Source: Asticcacaulis excentricus
GTDB lineage: Bacteria; Pseudomonadota; Alphaproteobacteria; Caulobacterales; Caulobacteraceae
Length of the DNA stretch: 64,000 nucleotides
Reading direction: 5' to 3'
Assembly: GCF_003966695.1 (NCBI RefSeq)
Contig: NZ_AP018828.1
Span: 1,015,026-1,079,025, forward strand
This document shows positions 25,422 through 35,636 of the stretch, piece by piece. The position numbers and the translations under genes are program-made. Below the pieces are notes generated by a model. The model was not told the DNA's origin. It searched no databases and saw only the letters and a program-made list of their open reading frames with translations. The first letter of the stretch is position 1; every line of letters begins with the position of its first letter.

Positions 25422-26291
25422 CTATTGCATGACGAGCTTCTGACCGACGACGATGCGCGGCAGGTCAGACAGGTCCTTAAAGGTCAACACGTTGAAAAAG
25501 CCCGCTTTTTTCATCAGGTCTTCGACCGCGGCCGACTGATCATAGCCAATTTCCACCCACGCCGTGCCACCGGCCTTGAGGATGCGGAAGGCTTCCGGGA
25601 TCATCTCGACATAGGCATCAAGGCCCGATTCGCCGCCATCCAGCGCCAGATGCGGGTCGTGATCGCGCACTTCGGGATCAAGCGTCGGGATGACGTCGCT
25701 GCGGATATAGGGCGGGTTGGAGGCGACGAAATCGAAGCTGGCATCGGCCAGCCCTGCGCCCCACGAGGTGCGCAGGAAGGCCGCGCGCCCGTCGAGGCCG
25801 AGATTGGCGGCATTGTCGCGCGCCACGGCCAAGGCCTCTTCGGAGACATCGGTGCCAAGGCCCTTGGCCGCCGGACGCTCAGACAGGACCGACAGCAGGA
25901 TGGCGCCCGACCCGACGCCGAGATCGGCCAGCGTAAAGGCCTGCCCCTCCTCCGTCGTCTTGAGGATCATATCGACGATGCACTCAGTCTCCGGACGCGG
26001 CACCAGCACGGCGGGCGTCAAGTCGAGCAGCAGCTTCCAGAAGCCCTTGCGGCCCAGAATACGCGCCACCGGCACGCGCTTTTCGCGGCGGGTCAGATAA
26101 TCATCCAGCGTCGCCTTCTGCTCCGCCGTCAGCAGCTTGTACGGATCGGTCAGGATATCGGTGCGCGTATAGCCGGTCGCCGCCTCCAGCAGCAACCGGG
26201 CGTCGATGGCCGGCGAGTCGATATGGGCGGCCTTCAGGCGGGTCTGGGCACCCTTCCAGGCGGAAACAAGAGTCAGGTCAGTATCGGTCAT
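25422..26291 (-). CDS. prmC: Peptide chain release factor N5-glutamine methyltransferase
   Basis: 289 residues from ATG 26291, with GGGAGG 6 nt upstream. The N-terminal helical domain (LVSAWKGAQTRLKAAHIDSPAIDARLLLEAATGYTRTDIL) leads to a SAM-binding Rossmann fold (TLADLGVGSGAILLSVLSERP). The catalytic NPPY (FVASNPPYIRSDVIPTLDPEVRDHDPHLALDGG) binds the substrate Gln. PrmC methylates the GGQ glutamine of RF1/RF2. In many alphaproteobacteria prfA precedes prmC. Here ubiG lies upstream across a repeat, and prfA is not in the window. Confidence 0.95.
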   Translation of the reverse strand: MTDTDLTLVSAWKGAQTRLKAAHIDSPAIDARLLLEAATGYTRTDILTDPYKLLTAEQKATLDDYLTRREKRVPVARILGRKGFWKLLLDLTPAVLVPRPETECIVDMILKTTEEGQAFTLADLGVGSGAILLSVLSERPAAKGLGTDVSEEALAVARDNAANLGLDGRAAFLRTSWGAGLADASFDFVASNPPYIRSDVIPTLDPEVRDHDPHLALDGGESGLDAYVEMIPEAFRILKAGGTAWVEIGYDQSAAVEDLMKKAGFFNVLTFKDLSDLPRIVVGQKLVMQ

Positions 26292-26298
26292 ATAGAGC

Positions 26299-26418
26299 CT
26301 CCCCCTCTCCCTGAGGGAGAGGGTTGGGGTGAGGGGGGCGTTCAGAAATGAGGGTGCGAGGTTATCCCCCTCACCCGGCGCGTACCGCGCCATCCTCTCC
26401 CTCAGGGAGAGGGGGAGG
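26299..26418. repeat. Dispersed GC-rich palindromic element C, copy 1
   Basis: It starts with CCCTCTCCCTGAGGGAGAGGG, then TTGGGGTGAGGGG, and ends with an inverted counterpart (CCCCTCACCC ... CTCTCCCTCAGGGAGAG). A second copy with the same plan is at 56491-56609. It sits between ubiG and prmC, upstream of the prmC ribosome site. Confidence 0.9.
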
Positions 26419-26432
26419 GAAAACCGACGGAA

Positions 26433-27242
26433 TTACAGCAAATCCCGCCGGGCGACGATCATATAGTTGACGGCGGTATCGTTTGAAAGGGCCCAGGTCG
26501 CCGTGAAGGGATTGTAGCTCACCCCCACTGCCGGGTCGGGCGTCAGGCCGGTCCCTTCAAGAAACCCTTCAATCTCTTCGGGCTTGAGAAACTTGTTCCA
26601 GTCGTGCGTGCCCTTGGGCACCCATTGCAGCACGTATTCCGCCGCCACAATACCCAGTGCGTGAGCCTTCAGCGTGCGGTTCAGCGTGGCAATGAACAAC
26701 AGTCCGCCCGGCTTGACCAGAGAGGCGCAGGTCTTGAGGAAGCTTTCCGGGTCATTGACGTGCTCGATGACCTCCATGGTCAGCACCACGTCAAAACCGG
26801 GCTCTTTGGACGCGACCACCTGCTCGACCGTCTGGGCCAGATAGCGGATATCGAGCCCGACCTCAGCCGCATGGGCCTTCGCCGTGCCGATATTCTTTTC
26901 CGAAGCGTCGATGCCGGTGACGTCAAAACCCATGCGCTTCATCGGCTCTGACAACAGACCGCCACCGCAGCCAATGTCGATCAGGCGTAAATCGCCAAAA
27001 GGCGCCACCGCGCGCGGATCGCGCAGGAAGTGATCGATGCAGGTATCGCGGATAAAGCGCACGCGGTTGGGGTTGAACTTGTGCAGGGGCGCAAACTCCC
27101 CCTTGGGGTCCCACCATTTGGCGGCCAGAGCCGAAAACCGCGCCACATCTTCGGCATCTATGCTCGGCCCGGCGGGGGCGTCGGCGGCCAATTCCGTCTC
27201 ATTTGCAACTGATTTTGCTTGATTTTTTGCCGCTCTGGCCAT
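26433..27242 (-). CDS. ubiG: Ubiquinone biosynthesis O-methyltransferase
   Basis: 269 residues from ATG 27242 (GGAG 6 nt upstream). It carries the UbiG signature [24 protein letters not shown], the SAM motif [32 protein letters not shown] and the downstream [20 protein letters not shown]. It performs the two O-methylations of the ubiquinone ring. The N-terminal extension [20 protein letters not shown] is long and probably disordered. It is transcribed divergently from lysC across 157 bp. Confidence 0.95.
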   Translation of the reverse strand: MARAAKNQAKSVANETELAADAPAGPSIDAEDVARFSALAAKWWDPKGEFAPLHKFNPNRVRFIRDTCIDHFLRDPRAVAPFGDLRLIDIGCGGGLLSEPMKRMGFDVTGIDASEKNIGTAKAHAAEVGLDIRYLAQTVEQVVASKEPGFDVVLTMEVIEHVNDPESFLKTCASLVKPGGLLFIATLNRTLKAHALGIVAAEYVLQWVPKGTHDWNKFLKPEEIEGFLEGTGLTPDPAVGVSYNPFTATWALSNDTAVNYMIVARRDLL

Positions 27243-27399
27243 GTCACGCTCCGAAAACAGCCACTTCTGGCAGGGGAATAGCGCAAAAAGCCGCGTCCGT
27301 ATGCGCTTTTTTCGCAAAAAAGCTTCACAGGCGCGCGCACGGGCAGTAAAGCGGGCGCGCATTTTTGTACACACTCGCTTGAAAGAGAAAGACGGATTA

Positions 27400-28656
27400 A
27401 TGACTCGTCTCGTGATGAAGTTCGGCGGCACGTCGATGGCCGACCTCGAACGCATCCGCAGGGCGGCCCGGCTGGTGGCCGCTGAATACGATGCCGGTCA
27501 CCGCGTCGCGGTCGTTGTGTCGGCCATGTCGGGTAAGACCAATGAGCTGGTCGCCTGGACCGATGGTGCGGGTAAGGCCACAGGTCGCGCCATCGAAGGC
27601 GACGACGAATATGATGTGGTCGTGGCCTCCGGCGAACAGGTGACCGCCGGTCTTCTGGCCATGACGCTGCGCAATATGGGCTATGACGCCATTTCGATGA
27701 TGGGCTGGCAGGTGCCGATCCTCACCTCGGACGTGCATGGCAAGGCGCGCATCCTCGACATCCCGCCGGCCAAGCTGGAAACCGCGCTCGATGCCGGGCA
27801 GATCGTCGTCGTGCCGGGCTTTCAGGGCGTCACCGAATCGGGCCGCATCACCACGCTGGGCCGCGGCGGTTCGGACACCTCAGCGGTCGCCGTGGCGGCG
27901 GCGGTCAAGGCCATCCGCTGCGACATCTATACCGACGTCGATGGCGTCTACACCACCGACCCGCGCGTCGAATCCAAGGCCCGCCGCCTGAAGAAGATTT
28001 CCTTCGAGGAAATGCTGGAAATGGCGTCGCTGGGGGCCAAGGTGCTGCAAACCCGCTCGGTCGAACTGGCCATGGGGCAGCGCGTGCCGGTGCGCGTCCT
28101 GTCTTCCTTCGTGGAGCCGGGCGAAAACATTGATCAGGGCACCATCGTGTGCGACGAGGACGAAATCGTGGAAAAGCATATTGTTTCCGGCGTGGCCTTC
28201 AGCCGTGATGAAGCCAAGATCACCCTTTTGGGCCTGCCGAACAAGGTCGGCGTCTCCGCGGCGGTGTTCTCGAAACTGGCCGCGGCCAATATTAATGTCG
28301 ATATGATCGTGCAGTCGGAAAAGCGCTCCGGCGAATACGCCAACCAGTTGTTCACCGTCGGCCGCCGCGACGCTCAGGCCGCCGCCGACATCATGGAAGC
28401 CGCAAAGGCCGAGATCGGCTTTGACGCCATCAAGGTCGATGAAAACGTCGCCAAGGTGTCGATCGTCGGCGTCGGGATGCGCTCGCACACGGGGGTCGCC
28501 GAAACCATGTTCCGCGCCCTGTCGGAAAAAGGCATCAATATTCAGGTCATCTCGACCTCGGAAATCAAGATCTCGGTCCTGATCGACGAAGCCTATACCG
28601 AACTGGCCGTGCGTGCCCTTCATGCGGCCTACGATCTGGACAAGATCGGGCAGTAA
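27400..28656 (+). CDS. lysC: Aspartate kinase
   Basis: 418 residues. The N-terminal kinase motif is [17 protein letters not shown], and substrate-binding segments include [33 protein letters not shown] and [17 protein letters not shown]. Two ACT domains occupy about residues 265-410 ([20 protein letters not shown] and [21 protein letters not shown]), which suggests feedback control by lysine and/or threonine. It catalyses the first step of the aspartate family and diaminopimelate pathway. Start at 27400 is chosen by homology ([10 protein letters not shown]), with an AGACGGA upstream. A terminator follows, so ptsP is a separate transcript. Confidence 0.96.
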   Translation: MTRLVMKFGGTSMADLERIRRAARLVAAEYDAGHRVAVVVSAMSGKTNELVAWTDGAGKATGRAIEGDDEYDVVVASGEQVTAGLLAMTLRNMGYDAISMMGWQVPILTSDVHGKARILDIPPAKLETALDAGQIVVVPGFQGVTESGRITTLGRGGSDTSAVAVAAAVKAIRCDIYTDVDGVYTTDPRVESKARRLKKISFEEMLEMASLGAKVLQTRSVELAMGQRVPVRVLSSFVEPGENIDQGTIVCDEDEIVEKHIVSGVAFSRDEAKITLLGLPNKVGVSAAVFSKLAAANINVDMIVQSEKRSGEYANQLFTVGRRDAQAAADIMEAAKAEIGFDAIKVDENVAKVSIVGVGMRSHTGVAETMFRALSEKGINIQVISTSEIKISVLIDEAYTELAVRALHAAYDLDKIGQ

Positions 28657-28673
28657 GCGCTGTTCAGGTAAGG

Positions 28674-28709
28674 AAAAAGGCCGCGTGCTTTGAGTGCGCG
28701 GCCTTTTTC
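28674..28709 (+). terminator. Intrinsic terminator after lysC
   Basis: AAAAAGGCCGCG / CGCGGCCTTTTT, an 11-nt loop, 17 bp beyond the stop. Confidence 0.9.
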
Positions 28710-28822
28710 TTTGGGCTCTGTGGGTTTGTGCCGATTTGTTTCGGCGATGTGACCGCATAAAGTCTTCGTGACTTGTCTCAGGGGGCAAGCCTCTGTAGAC
28801 AGCCGCGAAAACGTTTCCCATT

Positions 28823-31126
28823 ATGGAGAAAACGGCAAACGGTTGTATGGGGAGCCGAGCGTTGAGTCCAAGTCTGGTTCAGGGTGCACGCGGTCAGCGC
28901 GGTCTGCTGCGGCAGATTCGCGAAGTCATGGCCGATGGCTCCTCGGCTCAGGCGCGTCTGGACCGCGTGGTGGAAATCATCGCCCGCTCGATGATTGCCG
29001 AAGTCTGTTCCATCTATCTGCGCCGCACCTCCGAAGAACTTGAACTGTTCGCCACCGAAGGCCTCAACCGCGAAGCCGTGCACAATACGCGGCTGCGCCT
29101 GAGCGAAGGTCTGGTCGGTGAGGTCGCCCGGTCGGGGCAGCCGCTGAACCTTAACGACGCGCCGTCGCACCCCAGCTTTGCCTACCGTCCGGAAACGGGC
29201 GAAGACCCCTATAACTCCTTCCTCGGCGTGCCGCTGCTGCGTGGCGGGCGGACCATCGGCGTGCTGGTCGTGCAGAACATGGCCATGCGCACCTATGGTG
29301 AGGATGAGGTCGAGGACCTTCAGATCATCGCCATGGTGCTGGCCGAAATGGTGGCCGGCGACCTGGTCAGCGACGATGAGCTGAAAGATATCGAAATCGC
29401 GCCGCAGCGGCCGGAACGCCTGAAAGGGTCGAGCTTCGCTGACGGCATCGCCATCGGCACGGTGATCCTGCACGAGGTGCCGGTGACGCCCGACCACCTG
29501 CTGTCTGACGACGCCATTGCCGAAGAGGCGCGGCTTCTGACCGCTATTGGCGACCTGCGCGACCAGATTGATCAGATGTTCGAAGGTCAGCACGGTCTGG
29601 CCGGGCCGACCTTCGATGTGCTCGAAACCTATCGCATGTTTGCGCACGACCGGGGCTGGACGCGCAATCTGGTCGAAGCCGTGCGCTCCGGTCTGACCGC
29701 CGAGGCAGCGGTGGAGCGTGTGCGCAATGAACAGCGCGCCAAACTTAACAATGCCCGCGACGCCTATATGCGTGAGCGTCTGCACGACCTCGAAGACCTC
29801 GGCAACCGGCTGCTGCGCGTGCTGGCGGGCCGCAATACGGTCGCCCGCGAAATCCCCGACAATGCCATTCTGGTGGCGCGCGATCTGGGGCCCGCGGACC
29901 TGCTGGAATACGACCGCAAAAAGCTGAAAGGCATTTTGCTCGAAGAAGGCTCGGCCGCCAACCACGCCGCCATCGTCGCCCGCGCGTTGCAAATCCCGTG
30001 CGTCGGACGGCTGGAGCGCCTGCGCGATAAGGTCAATCAGGGCGATCAGGTCGTCGTCGATGGCGAAACCGGCGAAGCCTACTTACGCCCCCGCCCCGAT
30101 ATTCTGGGGGCCGCCGTGGCGCGCATGGACATGCGGGCCGCCCGTCGGGCTGAGTTCGAAAAGCTGAAAGACGTCGATGCGGTGACGCGCGACGGCCACC
30201 GCGTGGCGCTGCTGATGAATGCCGGTCTGGAGTTCGATCTCGAAATCATGCACGAGACGGGCGCGGAAGGAATCGGCCTGTTCCGCACCGAGTTTCAGTT
30301 CATGGTCTCCGAAGACCTGCCGCGCCTGAAGCGTCAGACCGAGCTTTATGAGCGGGTGATGGACGCGGCGGGCGACAAGCCGGTCATCTTCCGCACGCTC
30401 GACCTGGGCGGCGACAAGATCCTGCCCTATATGGAAACCGAGCGCGAGGAAAACCCGGCGCTGGGCTGGCGCGCCATCCGTATGGGGCTGGACCGCCCGG
30501 CCCTGCTGCGGATGCAGGTGCGCGCCCTGCTCACCGCCGCCAAGGGGCGCGAGCTGCGCATCATGTTCCCTATGGTCGCTTCGGTCGATGAGTTCCGTCA
30601 GGCGCGCGAACTGGTCGATATCGAATGTCAGTGGGCGCGCCGCCGGGGCCGACCGCTGCCGCAGGTGTTGCGCGTCGGCGTAATGATCGAATGCCCGTCG
30701 CTTTTGTTCCACCTCGACGCCCTGCTGCCGATGGTCGATTTCGCCAGCGTCGGGACCAACGACCTGACGCAGTACCTGTTTGCCGCTGACCGCACCAATC
30801 CGCGCATGTCGGACCGCTATGACGTGCTGTCGCCGCCCATGCTGCGCGCCCTTTCGACCATTCAGAAAGCGGCCGAGGATTCGGGTACGCCGGTTTCCGT
30901 CTGCGGCGAAATCGCAGGTAAGCCGCTGGAGGCCTTCGTGCTGATCGCGCTGGGCTTCAACCGCCTGTCCATGCCGCCCGCCGGCATCGGTCAGGTCAAG
31001 CGCATGATCCTGTCGCTCGACCGCGAACAGGCCTCAAAGGCCATCCGCAAGCTGATGGGCTCCTCCTACGGTTCACTGCGTTCCGAAGTGCTGGCGCTGG
31101 CGCGCAAGCTGAATGTGAATCTGTAA
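28823..31126 (+). CDS. ptsP: Phosphoenolpyruvate-protein phosphotransferase of the nitrogen PTS (EI-Ntr)
   Basis: 767 residues. The N-terminal GAF sensor domain (about 20-165) is [22 protein letters not shown] ... [22 protein letters not shown]. Enzyme I domains follow. The phosphohistidine site is in [20 protein letters not shown] near residue 378. The PEP-binding barrel has [65 protein letters not shown] and the catalytic Cys in [14 protein letters not shown]. It starts the EI-Ntr/NPr/EIIA-Ntr regulatory cascade. The partners are not in the window. ATG 28847 is an alternative start, and neither has a strong ribosome site. Confidence 0.95.
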   Translation: MEKTANGCMGSRALSPSLVQGARGQRGLLRQIREVMADGSSAQARLDRVVEIIARSMIAEVCSIYLRRTSEELELFATEGLNREAVHNTRLRLSEGLVGEVARSGQPLNLNDAPSHPSFAYRPETGEDPYNSFLGVPLLRGGRTIGVLVVQNMAMRTYGEDEVEDLQIIAMVLAEMVAGDLVSDDELKDIEIAPQRPERLKGSSFADGIAIGTVILHEVPVTPDHLLSDDAIAEEARLLTAIGDLRDQIDQMFEGQHGLAGPTFDVLETYRMFAHDRGWTRNLVEAVRSGLTAEAAVERVRNEQRAKLNNARDAYMRERLHDLEDLGNRLLRVLAGRNTVAREIPDNAILVARDLGPADLLEYDRKKLKGILLEEGSAANHAAIVARALQIPCVGRLERLRDKVNQGDQVVVDGETGEAYLRPRPDILGAAVARMDMRAARRAEFEKLKDVDAVTRDGHRVALLMNAGLEFDLEIMHETGAEGIGLFRTEFQFMVSEDLPRLKRQTELYERVMDAAGDKPVIFRTLDLGGDKILPYMETEREENPALGWRAIRMGLDRPALLRMQVRALLTAAKGRELRIMFPMVASVDEFRQARELVDIECQWARRRGRPLPQVLRVGVMIECPSLLFHLDALLPMVDFASVGTNDLTQYLFAADRTNPRMSDRYDVLSPPMLRALSTIQKAAEDSGTPVSVCGEIAGKPLEAFVLIALGFNRLSMPPAGIGQVKRMILSLDREQASKAIRKLMGSSYGSLRSEVLALARKLNVNL

Positions 31127-31230
31127 ATTCTGTTACCCGCTTTGTTGGACAGGACCTGATCGGTCGCGCTTGCCTCCGGTATCGTATCGGCCTATGTCTC
31201 GCAGCCGTGTTTCCAACAAGAGTCCCGGTC

Positions 31231-32766
31231 ATGAGCGCCTACAAATCCCTGCGAGATTTCATAGCCAAGCTCGAACGCGAAGGCGAGCTGGTGCGGGTCA
31301 CGGAGCCCGTCTCCACCCACCTGGAAATGACCGAGATCCAGACCCGCCTGCTGGCCGAAAAAGGCCCGGCTGTGCTGTTTGAAAACGTCATCCTGCCCGA
31401 TGGCTCAAAGTCGGACATGCCGGTGCTGGTCAACCTGTTCGGTACGGTCAAGCGCGTGGCCATGGGCGTGACACTCGAAGGCAAGGACCGCACCAATCCG
31501 CAGGACCTGCGCGAAGTGGGTGAGCTTCTGGCCTTCCTGCGGCAACCCGAACCGCCGCGCGGCTTCAAGGACGCGCTCAGCATGTTGCCGCTGGCCAAGA
31601 CGGTGATGGGGATGCGCCCCAAGACCGTCTCCAAAGCCCCGGTGCAGGAGGTGGTGCAGACGGGTGATCAGATCGACCTGACGCGCCTGCCGGTGCAGGG
31701 CTGCTGGCCCGGTGAGCCGGCGCCGCTGATCACCTGGGGCCTTGTGGTCACCAAGGGGCCGTCGGAAGCGCGCGAAGACGATTTCAACCTTGGTATTTAT
31801 CGGATGCAGGTTCTGGGCAAGGACCGCGCCATCATGCGCTGGCTGGCGCACCGCGGCGGCGCGCAGCATCACGCCCGCTGGAAGAAGGCCAAAAAGACAG
31901 AGCCCCTGCCCGCCTGCGTGGTGCTGGGGGCCGATCCGGGCACCATCCTCGCCGCCGTGACGCCGGTGCCGGATACGCTCAGCGAGTATCAGTTCGCAGG
32001 CCTGCTGCGCGGGGCCAAGGCCGAGCTGGTGCCCGCCAAAACCGTACCTTTGATGGTGCCCGCCGAAGCCGAAATCGTCCTCGAAGGGCATGTGCTGCTC
32101 GATGACTATGCCGACGAAGGCCCTTATGGCGACCACACCGGCTATTACAATTCGGTCGAAAAATTCCCGGTGTTTCAGGTCTCGGCCATCACGCGGCGCA
32201 AGCAGCCCATCTATCTCTCGACCTTCACCGGTCGGCCGCCCGATGAGCCGTCCGTGCTGGGCGAAGCCTTGAATGAGGTGTTTATCCCGCTGATCCGTCA
32301 GCAGTTTCCGGAGATTGTCGATTTCTGGCTGCCACCCGAAGGGTGTTCTTACCGCATCGCCGTCATCTCTATGAAAAAGGCCTATCCGGGCCACGCCAAG
32401 CGCGTGATGATGGGCGCGTGGTCGTATCTGCGCCAATTCATGTACACCAAATGGCTGATCGTGGTGGATGATGACATCAACTGCCGCGACTGGAAGGACG
32501 TGATGTGGGCGATTTCGACGCGCATGGACCCGGCGCGCGACATCACGGTCATCGAAAACACGCCGATCGACTATCTCGACTTCGCCTCGCCGGAAAGCGG
32601 TCTGGGGTCGAAGATCGGGCTGGATGCCACCAACAAGTGGGAGCCGGAAACCCACCGCGAATGGGGCGAAAAGCTCTATATGGAGCAGGACGTCATCGAC
32701 CGCGTCAGCGAGAAATGGGCCGCCATGGGCCTGCCGGGGTCGGGCAAACCGATTTGGAAAAAATAA
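31231..32766 (+). CDS. ubiD: UbiD-family decarboxylase (4-hydroxy-3-polyprenylbenzoate decarboxylase)
   Basis: 511 residues from ATG 31231 (AAGAG upstream). Family-wide segments include [92 protein letters not shown] and [20 protein letters not shown]. The Glu-Arg-Glu prenyl-FMN centre type residues fall in the EGHVL and GRPPDEPS regions. It removes the carboxyl group of the polyprenylated ring in ubiquinone synthesis and needs prenylated FMN made by UbiX, which is not in the window. Length matches UbiD. Confidence 0.92.
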   Translation: MSAYKSLRDFIAKLEREGELVRVTEPVSTHLEMTEIQTRLLAEKGPAVLFENVILPDGSKSDMPVLVNLFGTVKRVAMGVTLEGKDRTNPQDLREVGELLAFLRQPEPPRGFKDALSMLPLAKTVMGMRPKTVSKAPVQEVVQTGDQIDLTRLPVQGCWPGEPAPLITWGLVVTKGPSEAREDDFNLGIYRMQVLGKDRAIMRWLAHRGGAQHHARWKKAKKTEPLPACVVLGADPGTILAAVTPVPDTLSEYQFAGLLRGAKAELVPAKTVPLMVPAEAEIVLEGHVLLDDYADEGPYGDHTGYYNSVEKFPVFQVSAITRRKQPIYLSTFTGRPPDEPSVLGEALNEVFIPLIRQQFPEIVDFWLPPEGCSYRIAVISMKKAYPGHAKRVMMGAWSYLRQFMYTKWLIVVDDDINCRDWKDVMWAISTRMDPARDITVIENTPIDYLDFASPESGLGSKIGLDATNKWEPETHREWGEKLYMEQDVIDRVSEKWAAMGLPGSGKPIWKK

Positions 32767-32786
32767 GCAACCATGCGGGGGGATGC

Positions 32787-33452
32787 ATGCTGACGGATTC
32801 TACGACAAAACGACGCGCGAGTTCTCTGGCCGCGACGACGCTCAGGCTCTTCGCCGACAACTTGTTTCTACTAGGGTGTCTGGCGGTTTTCAGCACGCTG
32901 ATCGTCGGTGCGATTAATTTCGCCGTCCCCTGGGCCGTCGGACGGCTGGGCGTGGTGAACGACCTGTCCTATGCCGTAACGACGGGCTTGATGTTCGTCA
33001 GCGTGGTGGTTGCCCACGCGATATTTCTGCTTGTCGCCTGTCGTATATTCGGACGGCAAATCGCCTTCGCACAGGTAAAACCGTTGGGCGCGTGGCGCTG
33101 GATTGCGGTGACCGTCGGCCTGAGTCTCGCCCTGATCGTCATGTTCGTTCTGGCGGATGTTAAAGCCGTATTGATCCTGATGGCGGTATTTATTCTCGCC
33201 CCGATCCTGCCAAAACTGGCATTTCCCGGCACAGACGCGGTTTACCGACCCGGGATCGCCGCGCTTATCGCCCTGCCCTACGTCGTGCCGACGATCGTAT
33301 TGGGTCTACCGGCTCAGATGTGCGTCGACGAGTGCTGGGGCGCGTTCGAAGGCGGGATATTCATGGTGCCACTGCTGGGCGTTCACCTGTTTCTGGCGAC
33401 GGTGGTGTCGGCGCTGATTTCGACCGTAGCCTATCTGTCTCCGAAGCCGTAG
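32787..33452 (+). CDS. Polytopic membrane protein of unknown function
   Basis: 221 residues from ATG 32787, with GGGGGGA just upstream, 20 bp after ubiD. About six membrane helices are visible (for example LFLLGCLAVFSTLIVGAINFAV, LMFVSVVVAHAIFLLVACRIF, IAVTVGLSLALIVMFVLADVK, LIALPYVVPTIVLGL, FMVPLLGVHLFLATVVSALIS). Two Cys (MCVDECWGAFEGG) lie in a loop. No family is recognised. The last 92 bp overlap the 3' end of the opposite-strand gene at 33361-33948. Confidence 0.7.
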   Translation: MLTDSTTKRRASSLAATTLRLFADNLFLLGCLAVFSTLIVGAINFAVPWAVGRLGVVNDLSYAVTTGLMFVSVVVAHAIFLLVACRIFGRQIAFAQVKPLGAWRWIAVTVGLSLALIVMFVLADVKAVLILMAVFILAPILPKLAFPGTDAVYRPGIAALIALPYVVPTIVLGLPAQMCVDECWGAFEGGIFMVPLLGVHLFLATVVSALISTVAYLSPKP

Positions 33453-33948
33453 GTCGGGGTCTGTAGGGCGTGCCGTCGGGCCATTTGCCGATGCGGGCGG
33501 CGCGTTGTTCGCGCATCTGGGCCTGTTTGTCGGCCCAGCCCTTTGACCATTCACCGTGTGGAGAGGCTGAAGGCGTTGACTGAGGTTTCGCCTCTTCTGT
33601 CGGTTCAGGGGCTGCCTCCCCTCTCGTCACGGGGCGGCCTGTCTCCTCCCTTGTAAGCCCGTCAGGGCGCGACGGGGGCGATGGATCGGCCCGAAGGCGA
33701 CGAGACGCAGCGGGCGTTTCGGCTGGTGCCTCCTTGACCGGCTTCGGTTTCGCCTTCAGCAGCGGCGTGTATATCCCCCGCAACATCCGCTCGACGGCCA
33801 TGATGGCGCGGGCCGTGCGGCCAATTTCGATAGCCGTGGTGGGGCGCGGCGCGGTTTCGAGCGCGGTGAGGAGCTGATCCGCAAGGCGCATCAGGCGATC
33901 ATAAGACGCTGTGTGGGCGGCGGGGATGTGGGGGGCGATCTGTGTCAT
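33361..33948 (-). CDS. Hypothetical protein with Pro/Arg-rich linker and WPDGTPYRPRP motif
   Basis: 195 residues from ATG 33948 (MTQIAPHIPAAHTASYDRLM). A GTG at 33972 is an alternative start. The N-terminal helical part (YDRLMRLADQLLTALETAPRPTTAIEIGRTARAIMAVERMLRGIY) is followed by a disordered linker (about 75-140). It ends in a basic segment (KGWADKQAQMREQRAARIGKWPDGTPYRPRP) and a Pro-rich tail. No enzymatic motif is visible. The tail overlaps the opposite-strand membrane gene by 92 bp, which constrains both proteins' C-termini. Confidence 0.65.
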   Translation of the reverse strand: MTQIAPHIPAAHTASYDRLMRLADQLLTALETAPRPTTAIEIGRTARAIMAVERMLRGIYTPLLKAKPKPVKEAPAETPAASRRLRADPSPPSRPDGLTREETGRPVTRGEAAPEPTEEAKPQSTPSASPHGEWSKGWADKQAQMREQRAARIGKWPDGTPYRPRPTASETDRLRSKSAPTPPSPETGERPAVAP

Positions 33949-34255
33949 GGACTCAGCATGACAGAGGTTCACGCGGCGGGGACAGATTGTGAGAAAACGC
34001 GCTTAAGAAATTGAAATTGCCCATGTCTCAGCGGGGATAGATTTTTTTGCCACGGATAGACACGGATGGCGGGCTTCGCCCGCCGAACACAGATGGTCCG
34101 CGCTCTGTGCCTCTCAGTTGTGCAATGAACATCCGTGCCCGTCGCGCCAGCGGCCATCCGTGTCTATCCGTGGCGAACCCAAACCCTGTTTCCCTCAGGC
34201 GCAAAATCGCGTTAGATGCGCGCCCAAAGCCAAAAGAGCCCTCAGGGGAGTCGCC
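33949..34255. other. Intergenic region dominated by element E copy 1
   Basis: 307 bp between divergent genes. The long inverted repeat 34049-34175 fills much of it. The remainder holds the esterase ribosome site (GGGGAG) and presumably promoters for both flanking genes. Confidence 0.5.
34049..34175. repeat. Dispersed element E (CCACGGAT family), copy 1
   Basis: Left end GCCACGGATAGACACGGATG, right end CATCCGTGTCTATCCGTGGC: a perfect 20-bp terminal inverted repeat. The interior includes GGCGGGCTTCGCCCGCC. Related copies are at 58011-58101 and 60310-60400. Confidence 0.92.
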
Positions 34256-35503
34256 ATGTCCATTCTGAACCGCCGCGCGTTGATGTCGGGGCTGAGCGCC
34301 GCCGGGGCCGCGCTGACCCTTCCGGCGCTGGCCCGTCCGACGATGCAACACTGGACGCCCTCGTGGTACGCCGCCCCGGAGCCGTCGGGCAACAAGGCGC
34401 AGGCGCAGGACCTCACCCTGCGTCAGATCGTGCGCCTCAGCGTGGGCGGCAGCGCCGTGCGTATCCGCCTGTCGAACGCCTATGGCGACACGCCCCTGCG
34501 CATCGACGCCCTGCGCGTGGCCCGCCGCCTGTCCGGCGCGCGGATCGACCCACAAAGCGACCGCGCCGCGACCTTTGACGGCCAGACGTCCGTGACGATC
34601 CCGCCGGGGGCCTATGTCCTCAGCGACCCGATCCCCCTGACGGTGGCGGCCCACAGCGACCTCGCCGTCAGCCTGTACGTCAAGGGCCCCGCCCCCCTGA
34701 CCACCCTGCACGAACTCCAGCGCAGCGCCCTTTACGTCGCCAGCGGGCAGCAAACGGCGGCCCCCGAACTGCCCACCACAAAGACCGATATCGGCATCGG
34801 CAACGCCTTCCCGTGGCTGTCGGGCGTCGAGGTCGCCACCCCGAAGACGCAGGCACTGGTGGCCTTTGGCGACTCAATCACCGACGGCTACGGTATTACC
34901 CCGGATCAGGGCGGGACCTGGCCCGACCTGCTGAGCCAGCGCCTCAGCGCCGCTCGCATCCCCTTAAGCGTTGTCAATGCCGGCATCAGCGGCAACCGGC
35001 TGCTCAATCACGGCACCTGGGCGCGGTTCGGCACCGGCGCTCTGGCGCGCTTTGACCGTGACGTGCTGGCGCAGCCCAATGTCGCCGCTGTGGTGCTGCT
35101 GATCGGCATTAACGACCTCGGCCACGCGGGCGGTCCGGACAGCCCCGGTTACGCCCCGCTGGACGACCTGAAGATGGGCCTCAGCCAGATCGCCGCCCGC
35201 GCGCAAGCGCACGGCATCCGCACCTATGCGGCGACGCTCACCCCGTTCAAGGGCACGACCTTCAAGGACTATTACAACGACGAGAAGGAGACGCGGCGCG
35301 TGGCGCTGAATACGTGGCTAAGACGTAGCGATGTCTTTGACGGCCTGTTCGATTTTGACAAGGCGCTGGAAGACCCGGCGCGTCCCGGTTGGCTTTTGCC
35401 GGGGCTGGGCATGGCCGACAATCTGCACCCCAATGACGCCGGGGCGGCCAAGATGGCGCAGTCGATCCCACTCACCTCTTTCGGATGGGCGCGCAAAGCC
35501 TGA
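34256..35503 (+). CDS. SGNH/GDSL-family hydrolase with Tat-like signal
   Basis: 415 residues from ATG 34256 (GGGGAG upstream). The N-terminus MSILNRRALMSGLSAAGAAL has a twin-Arg motif and ends near ALARP. The N-terminal beta region (WTPSWYAAPEPSGNKAQAQDLTLRQIVRLSVGG) resembles GDSL esterases of carbohydrate metabolism. The SGNH blocks are AFGDSITDGYG (Ser), VNAGISGNRLL (Gly/Asn), LIGINDLGHAGG and NLHPNDAGAAKMA (Asp/His). It is likely a periplasmic esterase/acetylhydrolase. The exact substrate is open. The Tat leader resembles that of the alpha-galactosidase at 50822. Confidence 0.9.
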   Translation: MSILNRRALMSGLSAAGAALTLPALARPTMQHWTPSWYAAPEPSGNKAQAQDLTLRQIVRLSVGGSAVRIRLSNAYGDTPLRIDALRVARRLSGARIDPQSDRAATFDGQTSVTIPPGAYVLSDPIPLTVAAHSDLAVSLYVKGPAPLTTLHELQRSALYVASGQQTAAPELPTTKTDIGIGNAFPWLSGVEVATPKTQALVAFGDSITDGYGITPDQGGTWPDLLSQRLSAARIPLSVVNAGISGNRLLNHGTWARFGTGALARFDRDVLAQPNVAAVVLLIGINDLGHAGGPDSPGYAPLDDLKMGLSQIAARAQAHGIRTYAATLTPFKGTTFKDYYNDEKETRRVALNTWLRRSDVFDGLFDFDKALEDPARPGWLLPGLGMADNLHPNDAGAAKMAQSIPLTSFGWARKA

Positions 35504-35517
35504 TCGCGTTTGATACC

Positions 35518-35598
35518 AACGGCCGAAGATGCTGACCGCATCCGGCCGTTGAAGACACGAGACTGTCTCATATGTGTCAGTGACATGAGACAGTCTCG
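35518..35598. terminator. Two tandem hairpins between convergent genes
   Basis: First hairpin (35518-35550): AACGGCCG..GATGC / GCATC..CGGCCGTT with a small bulge. Second hairpin (35558-35598): a perfect 14-bp stem CGAGACTGTCTCAT / ATGAGACAGTCTCG. Neither has a clear T-run. They may terminate or stabilise transcripts. Confidence 0.55.
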
Positions 35599-35636
35599 AA
35601 TGGAATACCAAGAGCCATTTTCAATGACCCTTAGTA

